Shown here: one piece after another, positions 1 through 8,747 of the stretch
Numbering within the stretch: the stretch's first letter is position 1
How the letters are laid out: each line of letters begins with the position of its first letter
Assembly: GCF_001469955.1 (NCBI RefSeq)
Contig: NZ_LOPU01000016.1
Span: 248,001 to 312,000 of the forward strand
Source of the DNA: Haloprofundus marisrubri
Lineage (GTDB): Archaea > Halobacteriota > Halobacteria > Halobacteriales > Haloferacaceae
Direction of reading: 5' to 3'
Length of the DNA: 64,000 nt
The notes under the pieces: model-generated
The model's input: the letters and a program-made list of their open reading frames with translations, nothing else
The model's database searches: none
What the model was told of the DNA's origin: nothing
Position numbers and translations under genes: made by a program

Positions 1-464
1 TCGACCTAATCTCTTCCACTCTCGCGCCTATCATCCCATCATCACGACACCGTGATAGGCGGACGTAACACCGATATCTGTCGAGAGGGATTGACGCGGA
101 GTGGAGTCTGTTTTCGAGAGATACGACGTTCCGGACAAGACGTATGGGTGTCTACGTCGTATCGATACTCATACAGCGCTTCGTCGACGAGAGTGCTACC
201 GACTGGTGTGTTCCAGTTTAACAATGACCCTCCTCCGCAATAACAATCTCCGGATTATTAGATGCGTCTAATTCACAAGTTCGGCAGGAACTATTTTGTA
301 GTTCGAGTACCCAGTAGAGAGTAGTTAGCAACTATGACGACTATTCGAGGTCCATCTCCTCTCCGAAGGACCATCTCTCCGACGATGCCTCATCTGAGAC
401 GGACGGAACAGCCATCGAGACTGACGAGTTCGGGTACGACCGATAGTGGGGAGGTGACGACCAG
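1..464. other. Upstream region of the metal exporter, no confident gene
   Basis: No convincing full-length gene is visible in the first 464 bases. Two overlapping antiparallel reading frames of about 60 codons between 42 and 243 lack haloarchaeal composition and family resemblance. From about 250 the region looks regulatory: an inverted repeat at 257-272, a weak TATA-like stretch around 292-300, and a short open frame from 334 leading into the exporter. A strongly acidic frame (327-446) lies here but has no in-frame start codon. Confidence 0.5.
257..272. promoter_or_regulatory. Inverted repeat, candidate metalloregulator operator
   Basis: ATTAGA-TGCG-TCTAAT is a perfect 6-bp inverted repeat with a 4-nt spacer. 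It sits about 30 nt upstream of a weak TATA-like element and about 200 nt before the heavy-metal exporter. Its TTAG...CTAA ends resemble sites of the DtxR/MntR/SirR family, which has members in haloarchaea. That resemblance, and the exporter downstream, are the only support for a metal-dependent operator. Confidence 0.4.
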
Positions 465-468
465 ATGA
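334..468 (+). CDS. Possible 44-codon upstream cistron or leader peptide
   Basis: An ATG at 334 opens a 44-codon frame whose TGA stop overlaps the ATG of the metal exporter (ATGA at 465-468). The peptide is rich in Arg, Ser, Thr and Pro and lacks the acidic bias of its neighbours, so its protein may not matter. The argument for translation is positional: the exporter start has a perfect GGAGGTGA site (450-457), which haloarchaea use mainly for inner cistrons, and the stop/start overlap would couple the two. A neighbouring frame (327-446) is acidic but has no start. Confidence 0.3.
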   Translation: MTTIRGPSPLRRTISPTMPHLRRTEQPSRLTSSGTTDSGEVTTR

Positions 469-1688
469 TTGGCGCACAGGAAGCCATCGACATTTTCGTC
501 TACTCGGTTCGAGACGGCTTCGTTCAGGTCAGCGCGTTCGTCGCCGTCACCGTTCTCCTGTTCAGTTACATCCAGTACCGGACGGGCGGTCGTATCGTCA
601 CGTTCCTCGAAAACAACAAACGACTCCAACCCATCGCCGGTGCGCTCCTCGGCTTGACGCCCGGCTGTGGCGGCGCTATCATCGCAATGCCGTTGTACAT
701 CCGCGGGACGATTAGTTTCGGTACCGTCGTTGCGACGCTCGCCGCAACCGCCGGTGACGCCGCGTTCGTCATCCTCGTCCTCGCCCCGGAGGCCGCCCTC
801 TACGCGTACGGCATCGCGTTCGTCGCCGGCGTCACGTTCGGCTACGCCATCGACATCTGGGGTCTCGGTGTCGGCCGCGTCGACCGCGCCGTCGACCGCC
901 TCAGCCGACCGATGACCGACGGCGGGTTCAGCACGACGAGCGTCGCCAGCGGCGGTCCAAGCGTTTCCGGCTACGAGATGGACAACTGTGGACACGACCA
1001 CGGCGGCGATACCGAACCCAGCGGCCCGTTGACGACGTTCAGCCACGCGGTTCACGTGATTTGGTGGGCCGTCGCGTTCTCGGGCCTCGTCGCGGGCGTG
1101 CTCTACTTGGCTCGCGGCGCACCCGAGGTCCCGCTGGAACTCGCGCCGACGTTCTTCGGTCTGTTCACCGTCGCCGGGTTGGTCGGCACGACGCTGTCTT
1201 TCTACCTCCATTTCGTCGGTCGTCGCTACATCGGCGAAGGCGAAGCGGGACGGATTCGTGACGACTTCCAGAGCGCGTACGAGACGTTCCAGCACGCGGC
1301 GATGGAGACGAGCATGGTCACCGTCTGGGTCATCGGCGCGTATCTCGTCTACGAGTACGGTGTCGCCATCTTCGCTATCGACATCGGCGCGCTGACCGCA
1401 GCAGCAGGTGTCTTAGCGCCGATTGCGGGCGCAGCGCTGGGTCTCATCCCCGGGTGTGCCCCACAAATCGTCTTCGCGGGACTGTACGCCGAGGGCGCGA
1501 TTCCGTTCTCGGCGCTGACCGCCAACGCCATCAGCCAAGACGGCGACGCGCTGTTCCCACTGATGGCAATCGACATGAAGGCCGCCATCATCGCGACCAT
1601 CTACACGACGATTCCGGCGCTCATCTCCGGGATACTCCTGTACTACTTCTGGCCGTTCGCCAGTTTCGGGTTCGGGGTGCTCGGATGA
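465..1688 (+). CDS. Putative 10-TM heavy-metal exporter (ArsP_2 family)
   Basis: Polytopic membrane protein of 407 aa built from two similar halves. Each half carries a GLxPGC motif (GLTPGCGG near residue 65, GLIPGCAPQ near residue 326) followed by a segment with a GDA motif. The halves are joined by a hydrophilic loop with a metal-binding look (MDNCGHDHGGD, residues 172-182; Cys175, His177, His179). This architecture matches the putative 10-TM heavy-metal exporter family, sometimes annotated as a manganese transporter; the substrate is not determined. The ATG at 465 is chosen for the perfect GGAGGTGA site 7 nt upstream. A universal stress protein gene follows. Confidence 0.75.
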   Translation: MIGAQEAIDIFVYSVRDGFVQVSAFVAVTVLLFSYIQYRTGGRIVTFLENNKRLQPIAGALLGLTPGCGGAIIAMPLYIRGTISFGTVVATLAATAGDAAFVILVLAPEAALYAYGIAFVAGVTFGYAIDIWGLGVGRVDRAVDRLSRPMTDGGFSTTSVASGGPSVSGYEMDNCGHDHGGDTEPSGPLTTFSHAVHVIWWAVAFSGLVAGVLYLARGAPEVPLELAPTFFGLFTVAGLVGTTLSFYLHFVGRRYIGEGEAGRIRDDFQSAYETFQHAAMETSMVTVWVIGAYLVYEYGVAIFAIDIGALTAAAGVLAPIAGAALGLIPGCAPQIVFAGLYAEGAIPFSALTANAISQDGDALFPLMAIDMKAAIIATIYTTIPALISGILLYYFWPFASFGFGVLG

Positions 1689-1748
1689 CGACACTGGACC
1701 ACGTTTTCGTGGGCCTGTCCACGGACGTTCCACCGGGAGAAAGCGACC

Positions 1749-2198
1749 ATGTATAATCGAATCCTCGTTCCAGTCGACGGGAGCGACCAGTCCGCAGCCG
1801 CTGTCGAACACACGCTCGACCTCGCCGAGAAGTACGACGCGGACGTGCACGCAGTCTACGTGGTCGACACCGGGACGAACCTGTTGACGGTCTCGAAAGA
1901 CGAAGTCCGCGACACCCTCAGAGACCTCGGAGAAGAGACCGCCGAGGGCGTGCTTCGAGAGGTCGAGGGACGCGTCGGCGACGCGGATGCCGATATCGAC
2001 CTCGTCGTCGACGTTCTCGAAGGGAAACCCGACGAGGAGATACTCCAGTACGCCGACGAACACGGTATCGACCTCGTCGTTATGGGTACGCACGGACGGA
2101 CCGGGGTGAAGCGACGCCTACTCGGGAGCGTTACCGAGCGAGTCATCAGAGACGGTGACATCCCGGTTCTGACCGTGGGTGGGCCGTCGACTTCGTAG
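1749..2198 (+). CDS. Universal stress protein, UspA family
   Basis: Cytoplasmic nucleotide-binding protein of 149 aa with the usual UspA fold. It begins YNRILVPVDGS, and the C-terminal ATP-binding signature G-x2-G-x9-G-S is intact (GTHGRTGVKRRLLGS). Length is standard for a single-domain UspA. It starts 60 nt after the metal exporter on the same strand, so the two may share a transcript. Its client process is unknown; Usp proteins beside transporters are common in haloarchaea and often sense energy status. Confidence 0.85.
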   Translation: MYNRILVPVDGSDQSAAAVEHTLDLAEKYDADVHAVYVVDTGTNLLTVSKDEVRDTLRDLGEETAEGVLREVEGRVGDADADIDLVVDVLEGKPDEEILQYADEHGIDLVVMGTHGRTGVKRRLLGSVTERVIRDGDIPVLTVGGPSTS

Positions 2199-2329
2199 CC
2201 GGACCCGACCGACGTACTCGGCTCTCTCTTTCTCACACCTTCGAACGTCCGACCCACGCAGAGATAACAAGTGAGTTAACGCTCGCTAGACGAGTAGCGT
2301 TCACACGAGGCCGACTACCACAGCCACCT

Positions 2330-3682
2330 ATGTCCGAGAACTACGATTTAATCATTGTTGGCGGCGGAATCAGCGGGGCGTCGTTGCTCTATGCGGTGTC
2401 GAACTTTACGGATATCGACCGCGTCGCGCTGTTCGAGAAGGAAGACGACATCGCGGCGGTGAACTCCCACCACACGAACAACTCTCAGACGCTTCACTTC
2501 GGCGACATCGAGACGAACTACACGCTCGACAAAGCCGAGGAAGTCAAAGAGGGCGCGGAGTTGCTGGCGGGCTATCTCGAAAACGTCGACCCCGACCGAG
2601 AGATGCACGCAAAGCGCAGCAAGATGGTCCTCGCCGTCGGCGACGAGGAAGCCGAGAGTTTGGAGGCGCGCTACGAGGACGAAGGATTCGGCGAGCTGTT
2701 CCCGAAACTCCGCGCCATCGGCCGCGAGGAAATCGCAGAGCTCGAACCCGCCGTCGTCGAGGGCAGAGACCCCGACGAGCGACTGCTCGCGCTCCAGACG
2801 CCCGACGGCTACGTCGTCGACTACGGCGAAACCTCGGCGTCGTTCGTCAGCGAGGCGACCGAACAGGACGGTGTCGACGTGTACACCGGTACGAAGGTGA
2901 CGAACCTCGCCGACCGAGGCACCGCCTTCAGCGTCGAGACGGACGCCGGCCGGTTCCACTCGGACGCCGTCGTCGTCGCCGCAGGCTCTCACAGCCTCCA
3001 AATCGCCAAGGAGATGGGCTACGGCGAGAACATGTCGCTGCTTCCGGTCGCTGGCAGTTTCTTTCTCGCCGACGACCTGCTGAACGGGAAGGTGTACACG
3101 CTGCAGATGAAGAAACTCCCGTTCGCGGCCGTCCACGGCGACGCCGACGTTCACGACGACTCCGTCACGCGCTTCGGCCCGACGGCGAAACTCGTCCCGG
3201 CGCTCGAACGCGGCCGACTCTCGACGGTCGGCGACTTCTTCGACGTGTTCGGCCTGAGCGCCGATTCGTTCCTGAGTTACGCGAACATCCTCTCGGACCG
3301 CATCCTGCTGCCGTACGTGCTCCGGAATCTGGTGTACGACCTCCCGGAGGTCGGCAAACGCGCTTTCTTGCCGAACGTCCAGAAAGTCGTTCCCTCGGCG
3401 GAACTCGACGACATCGAACGCGCGAAAGGCTACGGCGGCGTCCGTCCGCAAATCGTCGACACCGACGCGAAGGCCCTCGACATGGGCGAGGCGACGATTC
3501 TCGGCGACAACATCATCTTCAACATCACGCCGTCGCCCGGCGCGTCGACCTGCCTGAAGAACGCGATGAACGACGCACAGCGCGTCGTGGAGTTCCTCGG
3601 CGACGACTACGAGTTCGACGAGGAAGCGTTCCGCGCGGAGACTATCGACCAGTTCCCGCGTGCGGAAGAACTCGAGACGTAA
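2330..3682 (+). CDS. FAD-dependent oxidoreductase, malate:quinone oxidoreductase-like
   Basis: Flavoprotein of 450 aa. The N-terminus has the FAD Rossmann motif GGGISG (near residue 11), then a stretch (NSHHTNNSQTLHFGDIETNY) that lines up with the SSNGWNNAGTGHSALCELNY region of bacterial Mqo. The C-terminus contains a second FAD-contact region (GGVRPQIVD and ITPSPGAST). Mqo oxidises malate and feeds electrons to the quinone pool at the inner face of the membrane. The match is to the superfamily; the substrate could be another hydroxy acid. The protein is somewhat shorter than typical Mqo (about 490-500 aa). It is a single gene, convergent with the next. Confidence 0.65.
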   Translation: MSENYDLIIVGGGISGASLLYAVSNFTDIDRVALFEKEDDIAAVNSHHTNNSQTLHFGDIETNYTLDKAEEVKEGAELLAGYLENVDPDREMHAKRSKMVLAVGDEEAESLEARYEDEGFGELFPKLRAIGREEIAELEPAVVEGRDPDERLLALQTPDGYVVDYGETSASFVSEATEQDGVDVYTGTKVTNLADRGTAFSVETDAGRFHSDAVVVAAGSHSLQIAKEMGYGENMSLLPVAGSFFLADDLLNGKVYTLQMKKLPFAAVHGDADVHDDSVTRFGPTAKLVPALERGRLSTVGDFFDVFGLSADSFLSYANILSDRILLPYVLRNLVYDLPEVGKRAFLPNVQKVVPSAELDDIERAKGYGGVRPQIVDTDAKALDMGEATILGDNIIFNITPSPGASTCLKNAMNDAQRVVEFLGDDYEFDEEAFRAETIDQFPRAEELET

Positions 3683-3721
3683 CGGGCGCTTCGTCCTTCG
3701 TTTCGACAGCAGCAGTGCCCG

Positions 3722-4333
3722 TTATCGCGGGCAGTCGTACGTCTCCCGCATCGTGTTCGCCAACATTCCTTCCTTCTCGAAGACGATGTAGACGACGACG
3801 AACTGACCGTCGTCGGGGCGCATCACGAACATCTCGCGTGGGTCGTCGTCACCGCGTTCCTCGTTGACGCGTGCGACGAGCGGTTCTAAGGGGAGCACGC
3901 CGCTTCGGAACTCGTCGAACAGGTCGCGTGCGCCCGGTTGCTCGGCGAACACGTACAGCGCGCCGTTGGGCCGGCCGTCGGTGTCGCGCGTCGTCCGCGA
4001 GTTCATCCCCTCGCCCGCGGCGACGGCCTCGTTCCACGTCTCGCGGGCCGCCTCGAACAACCCCGTCACGTCGTCGACGAACTCGACGAGACTCCGTCGT
4101 TCGACGGAAACCGCATCGAACGCGGGCGTGCCGTCGTCGTCCCACGACAGCGTCGCCTCCACGACGTATCCGGGACGCAGCGACCCCACCTCGTCGTCGA
4201 GACTGCCCTCGTAGCCGTCGGTCCGAACGTACGTCGGGTCGAACGAGTCGTCGTCGAGTTCGACCAACAGCAGTTCGTCGGGGTCGCGCGGGCGGCCGAG
4301 CACCCGGTATCGACCGCGCGTCGTCAGTTCCAT
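3722..4333 (-). CDS. Conserved haloarchaeal protein, DUF6663-like
   Basis: Acidic soluble protein of 203 aa with no catalytic motif that I recognise. The N-terminal part (to about residue 80) looks like a small beta-barrel (GRYRVLGRPRDPDELLLVEL...). The C-terminal part ends in a predicted strand-rich segment (FVVVYIVFEKEGMLANTMRETYDCP). Similar proteins occur across haloarchaea as single uncharacterised genes. It is convergent with the flavoprotein and divergent from the histidine kinase. The function is unknown. Confidence 0.6.
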   Translation of the reverse strand: MELTTRGRYRVLGRPRDPDELLLVELDDDSFDPTYVRTDGYEGSLDDEVGSLRPGYVVEATLSWDDDGTPAFDAVSVERRSLVEFVDDVTGLFEAARETWNEAVAAGEGMNSRTTRDTDGRPNGALYVFAEQPGARDLFDEFRSGVLPLEPLVARVNEERGDDDPREMFVMRPDDGQFVVVYIVFEKEGMLANTMRETYDCPR

Positions 4334-4457
4334 GTCCGACGTTTCGTCGTCGCAGACATAAGGCGGACGATGTTCGTAACCGGTCGTCCCGACGAGTCAC
4401 ATCCCGACGAGGGAGTGCCACGATAACAAAACTTATTGCAGATTGACTGACTCGCTT

Positions 4458-5600
4458 ATGTATCATCTCTCTCCCCCTATGAAATCTGTTGGTCGAACGT
4501 TGGGCTATCTCACTGTTTTCGGACTCGCAGTCGTGACCGCAGCGGTGTACACGCTGCACGGACTCCAAGGGACGAGTTCCATCCCGACGTTCATCTTCGG
4601 GGCGTTCATTCCGTTCTGCGTCGCACTCATCTTGTTTCTCTGTGGCATCTGGCTCACCCACCAGGACCTCGACGACGCCAACGTCGCCAAAGTCGGCTTC
4701 TGGTGCGTCGCGGGCGTCGTCGTCACCTGCGGCATCGTCGCGCTGATGATGCTGTATCAGTTCTCGGAGGGCATCGTTCTCGAAAACTGGGGCGTCGTCT
4801 TCGTCGGTGGGATGACGAGCGGCGCACTCGTCGGCTTTCTCGTCGGCGTCTACGACGTCCGGCGGAAGGCGACAGAACACCGCTTGGCGACCGAACAGGA
4901 GCGGACGGCGCGACTCAACCAACGACTGCGCGTACTCAACCGCGTGCTCCGCCACGACGTGCGAAACCACTCGAACGTCATCCTCGGCTACGCGGACCTC
5001 TTGACCGAAGACGACGACCACCTCGACGAACACGCCGAGATAATCGAGCGGACGGCACACGACCTCGTCTCGCTCGGCGACAACGCGCGACGAATCGAAC
5101 ATCTCCTCTCGGACGCCGACCGGACGGTCGTCGACCTGCGGGCGTTGGTCGACCGTGAGGTGGCGACGATTCGTGCCGAACACCCCGACGCGCGAGTAGA
5201 GACGGCGTACGACGAGGCAGAGTCGGTCCAGGCGAACCAACTTCTCGGCATCGCGGTGAACAACCTCCTCGAAAATGCCGTCGTCCACAACCCCGACACC
5301 CATCCGTTCGTCCGCGTCTCGCTCGACGTCGGCGACGACGGACGAATCGACTGCTGTGTCGCCGACGACGGCCCGGGCATCCCCGAAGAAGAGCGCTCTG
5401 TGTTTCGGTCGGGACAGGAGACGCAACTCGCTCACGCCAGCGGAATCGGCCTCTGGCTCGTCAACTGGATTGTCGACGACTCGAACGGCAGCGTCGAGTT
5501 CGACGACAGAACCCCGCGCGGAACCGTCGTTCGGGTCTCGCTACCCGTCGCCGACGAAGGCGAACTCGCCGAGAACGCGCCGACGCTCGTTCATCGCTGA
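4458..5600 (+). CDS. Membrane sensor histidine kinase
   Basis: Two-component sensor of 380 aa. Four hydrophobic segments fill the first ~120 residues, with little extracellular sequence, so the signal is probably sensed in or near the membrane. The DHp H-box follows (RVLRHDVRNHSN, His166), then a HATPase_c domain with N box (NNLLENAVVHN), G1 (DDGPGIP) and G2 (GIGLWLV). No receiver domain or response regulator lies beside it, as is usual for haloarchaeal kinases. An in-frame TTG at 4443 is possible, but a TATA-like box (around 4429-4436) sits about 26 nt before the ATG at 4458, fitting a leaderless start. Confidence 0.85.
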   Translation: MYHLSPPMKSVGRTLGYLTVFGLAVVTAAVYTLHGLQGTSSIPTFIFGAFIPFCVALILFLCGIWLTHQDLDDANVAKVGFWCVAGVVVTCGIVALMMLYQFSEGIVLENWGVVFVGGMTSGALVGFLVGVYDVRRKATEHRLATEQERTARLNQRLRVLNRVLRHDVRNHSNVILGYADLLTEDDDHLDEHAEIIERTAHDLVSLGDNARRIEHLLSDADRTVVDLRALVDREVATIRAEHPDARVETAYDEAESVQANQLLGIAVNNLLENAVVHNPDTHPFVRVSLDVGDDGRIDCCVADDGPGIPEEERSVFRSGQETQLAHASGIGLWLVNWIVDDSNGSVEFDDRTPRGTVVRVSLPVADEGELAENAPTLVHR

Positions 5601-5682
5601 CCGGCGGAGAGTCGTCGTTGGAGAAGTCGTGACCGGCGGTCGGTCGGCGTCACAGATGTCGAGTCCTCACCGGCGGCGGCGG

Positions 5683-7161
5683 TCAGTCGTCGCCGATAGA
5701 TTTGACCGCGCCGCGAATGCCTGCGGTGGTGTCCTCGTCTTGGTAGGTGATGCGCCAGCCGGTGACCCCCATGAACAGGAGAATGAACGGCGAGATGAGG
5801 CCGAGGAAGTAGTACGGCGCGTACTCGAGCGTCGGCACGCCGAGAACGCCCGCCATGTAGACGCCGCCCGCGTTCCACGGGATGAGCGCGCTCGTCGTCG
5901 TGCCCGCGGCTTCGACGGCACGCGAGAGGTTTCGGCTGTCGAGGTTCTTCTCGTCGTAGATGCCGCGCAGACTCATCCCGGGGACGACGATACTCATGTA
6001 CTGTTCTGCGGCGAGCACGTTCATGCCGAACGCTGAGACGGCGGTGCCGGCGGTGATGCCCGCGACGCTATGGAGACTCTTACTCAGGTGATACGCCAAC
6101 ACCGCGAGCACGCCGGTCCGCTCCAGCAGTCCGCCCAGCGCCAGCGCCGCGACGACGATGGTGATGGTCCACGACGACCCGATGAGGCCGCCGGTCTCCA
6201 ACAGACTGTTGACGAGGTCGACGCTCGTCTCGGGGGCCGTGCCGTTCTGGGCGACTTCCCAGACGTGGATGAATCCTTCGAGGCTCAGGCGGTTCTGTGC
6301 GACCATGCTGGTGAACGCCCCGGCGAACACGCCCGCGGTCAGCGACGGCAGTGCGGGGAGGCCGTACAGCGCGAGGCCGAACGTCACCACCAGCGGCAGG
6401 AAGACGAGCGGACTCACCGAGTACGTACTGACGATGGCGTTCTGTATCTCGCCGACGCGGCCGGCGGGAATCCCGCCCGTCGCCGAGAGGCCGAGATAGC
6501 TGTAGAGGACGAGCGAGATGAGAAGCGCGATGCCCGTCCCGACGCGCATCGTCCGGATGTGGGTGTAGAGGTCGGTGTTCGTCACCGCGGAAGCGAGGTT
6601 CGTCGTGTCCGACAGCGGCGAAATCTTGTCACCGGTGTACGCGCCGGTGAGCACCGCGCCGGCGGTCATCGGTTCCGGCACGCCGAGTCCCGACCCGATA
6701 CCGATGAACGCGACGCCGAGGGTCCCGGCCGTCGTCCACGACGACCCGACGGCGAAGGCGACACCCGTCGCCAGAAGCGCCGTCACGGGGAGAAAGATGG
6801 TCGGCGAGAGCAGTTCCAACCCGTAGTAGATGAGGCCGGGAATGGTTCCGGCGTCAGTCCACGTGGCGATGAGCATGTAGATGATAAACAGGATGAGAAT
6901 CGCCTGCATGCCCATACGAAGTCCGTCGACGATGCCTTCGTACATCCGCTGCCAGGAGACGCCGTACCAGAACCGACCGACGAGGCCGGTGAGAACGATA
7001 CCCCACAGAAGCGGCATGTGCGCGTCGAGTTCGAGCCAAATCGCACCGACGCTCAGGAACAACAACATGCCGACGACCGGAACGAGCGCCTGTCCCAGCG
7101 AGGGACGCTCGTCCTCGGGTATATCGTCGTACGCCAGCGGTTCGAACGACAGTGATGCCAT
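5683..7161 (-). CDS. nhaC: Na+/H+ antiporter, NhaC family
   Basis: Integral membrane antiporter of 492 aa with about 12 hydrophobic segments. The NhaC/ArsB-like core is clear: repeated SSWTTAGTLG and SSWTITIV segments, GAYTGDKISPLSDTTNLAS in the first half and AAEQYMSIVVPG in the second. Such proteins exchange external protons for internal Na+ at the cytoplasmic membrane, a key activity in salt-in halophiles; exchange of amino acids or malate/lactate for Na+ is also known in the family. A GTG two codons upstream (7167) is possible, but the ATG at 7161 is preferred. It is convergent with the kinase gene. Confidence 0.85.
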   Translation of the reverse strand: MASLSFEPLAYDDIPEDERPSLGQALVPVVGMLLFLSVGAIWLELDAHMPLLWGIVLTGLVGRFWYGVSWQRMYEGIVDGLRMGMQAILILFIIYMLIATWTDAGTIPGLIYYGLELLSPTIFLPVTALLATGVAFAVGSSWTTAGTLGVAFIGIGSGLGVPEPMTAGAVLTGAYTGDKISPLSDTTNLASAVTNTDLYTHIRTMRVGTGIALLISLVLYSYLGLSATGGIPAGRVGEIQNAIVSTYSVSPLVFLPLVVTFGLALYGLPALPSLTAGVFAGAFTSMVAQNRLSLEGFIHVWEVAQNGTAPETSVDLVNSLLETGGLIGSSWTITIVVAALALGGLLERTGVLAVLAYHLSKSLHSVAGITAGTAVSAFGMNVLAAEQYMSIVVPGMSLRGIYDEKNLDSRNLSRAVEAAGTTTSALIPWNAGGVYMAGVLGVPTLEYAPYYFLGLISPFILLFMGVTGWRITYQDEDTTAGIRGAVKSIGDD

Positions 7162-7285
7162 GTACACCCCACATATGCGGCTGACGCATTTGTATTTGGC
7201 TATTCATGCGCCCCACTTATTGTAACTTCGAGAACACGTGATACAGAGTCCCACGCAAGGTGTGAGGGCTATTGGGTCGGAACGT

Positions 7286-8683
7286 TCAGCGGAGTTCTTT
7301 CTTCGCTGCGCGCAGCAACCCGTCGATGATTTCGGGCGTCGTCGGGTGGTACGCGCGGTCCGGAATCTCGTCGACGCGCATCTGGCGTTCGACGACCACC
7401 TGCATCGTCTTCGCCATCACGTCGGCGTGGTAGTGTAGGCCTTGATACCCCAAAACAGTCCCATCGTCGGCGTCGACGACGAGTTTCGCCCGGCCGCGGG
7501 TGGCGTACTTCGTTTTGAACACGCCGTCGTCGCTGGCCTGCCGCGAGACGGAAATCGCATCCAAACCGGCGTCTGCGGCCGACTCCTCGGAGTGGCCGAC
7601 GCGGACGTACGGGTACACCGACGCCCCCGAGAAGATGACGTGGTGGTGGACGTTCTCGTACGGGTCGAGGTCCTCGCCCGCGGCGTGCGCTAACACGTTG
7701 TCGGCGGCGAGAAAGCCCTGCTCCTTGGCGACGTGGAGAATGGGTTCGTGCCCGTTGACGTCGCCGACGACGAACACCCGGTCGTCGTCACGGGCCTGCA
7801 TCGTCTCCTCGACCCACCCCTCCTCGGATTTCAGCCCCGCCGCGTCGAGGTTCAACCCGTCGACGTTCGGCCGCCGACCCGTAAAGAGGAACAACTGGTC
7901 GGCTTCGACGAGTTCCTCGGCGCTTTCGCCGGTGAGGTACATCCTGACGCCGCCGTCGTCGGTTCGCTCGACGCGCTGTTCGGAGACGTTCGTCCGCACG
8001 TCGATGTCGAACTCCTCTCGATACAGCGCCAACAGGTCGTCACCGAACTCGTCGTCGGCCTCGTCCATCGGTCGGTCGTCGTGTTCGATGACGGTGACGT
8101 CGACGCCCGCCTCCGAGAGGTACGCGGCGAGTTCGACGCCGACGTAGCCAAATCCCATCACGATTCCCGACTCGCCGAACTCGGTGGCGTCGAGTACGTC
8201 GGCGCTCGTCGAGTAGGGCACCTCGTTTAGTCCGGGCGTGTCGGGGACGTTCACCGCAGAGCCGGTGGCGACGACGACGTAGTCGGGGGTCAACTCTCGG
8301 TCGCCGACAGCGAGCGTCCGTGCCCCGGTGAAACGCGCGTTCTCGTGAACAAATTCGACACCTTCTCTCTCCGCCAGCGAGTGAACCGCGCTCCGGCGAT
8401 GCTCTGCGAAGTTGGTGATATGGGCGTCTTTCGAGGCGACGACGCGTTCGAGGTCGATGTCCGGCGGGTCGCCGACGAGACGTTCGTCGTGGCGGGCGTG
8501 ATAGCGGTGTGCGGCCGCCGACAGCACCTCTTTGGAGGGCATACAGCCGCGAAGGATACAGAGGCCACCGCCGGGTTCGCCGCCGTCGAGGAGCGTCAGT
8601 CGGTCGACTTCGTCCGCGTCGGCGAGGCGTTCGGCGACGGCGACGCCGGCGCTCCCGTACGCTCCGATGATGGCGACGTGCAT
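7286..8683 (-). CDS. Dihydrolipoamide dehydrogenase-like FAD/NAD disulfide oxidoreductase
   Basis: Pyridine nucleotide-disulfide oxidoreductase of 465 aa. It shows an N-terminal FAD motif (GAYGSAG), the redox-active disulfide C-x4-C (GGLCILRGCMPSK, near residue 45), an ATGSA motif, a central NAD domain (GFGYVGVELAAYL) and a C-terminal dimer domain with the catalytic His-Glu pair in the form HPTTPE. The motifs are complete, so it should be active. There are no 2-oxoacid dehydrogenase E1/E2 genes nearby, so it may be a stand-alone Lpd paralogue or a mercuric-reductase-like enzyme. The substrate remains open. It lies 64 nt downstream of kdgK on the same strand. Confidence 0.75.
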   Translation of the reverse strand: MHVAIIGAYGSAGVAVAERLADADEVDRLTLLDGGEPGGGLCILRGCMPSKEVLSAAAHRYHARHDERLVGDPPDIDLERVVASKDAHITNFAEHRRSAVHSLAEREGVEFVHENARFTGARTLAVGDRELTPDYVVVATGSAVNVPDTPGLNEVPYSTSADVLDATEFGESGIVMGFGYVGVELAAYLSEAGVDVTVIEHDDRPMDEADDEFGDDLLALYREEFDIDVRTNVSEQRVERTDDGGVRMYLTGESAEELVEADQLFLFTGRRPNVDGLNLDAAGLKSEEGWVEETMQARDDDRVFVVGDVNGHEPILHVAKEQGFLAADNVLAHAAGEDLDPYENVHHHVIFSGASVYPYVRVGHSEESAADAGLDAISVSRQASDDGVFKTKYATRGRAKLVVDADDGTVLGYQGLHYHADVMAKTMQVVVERQMRVDEIPDRAYHPTTPEIIDGLLRAAKKELR

Positions 8684-8747
8684 ACCCGATAAACGGCCGC
8701 GTGAAAATTAGTCGTTGTGCCCGAACGTCCCGACTCCGACCAGCGGT

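Noticed and set aside
3849-5435. 528-codon minus-strand frame spanning the DUF6663-like gene and histidine kinase
   Set aside because: It covers parts of two genes in other frames, is Arg-rich and does not match any family.
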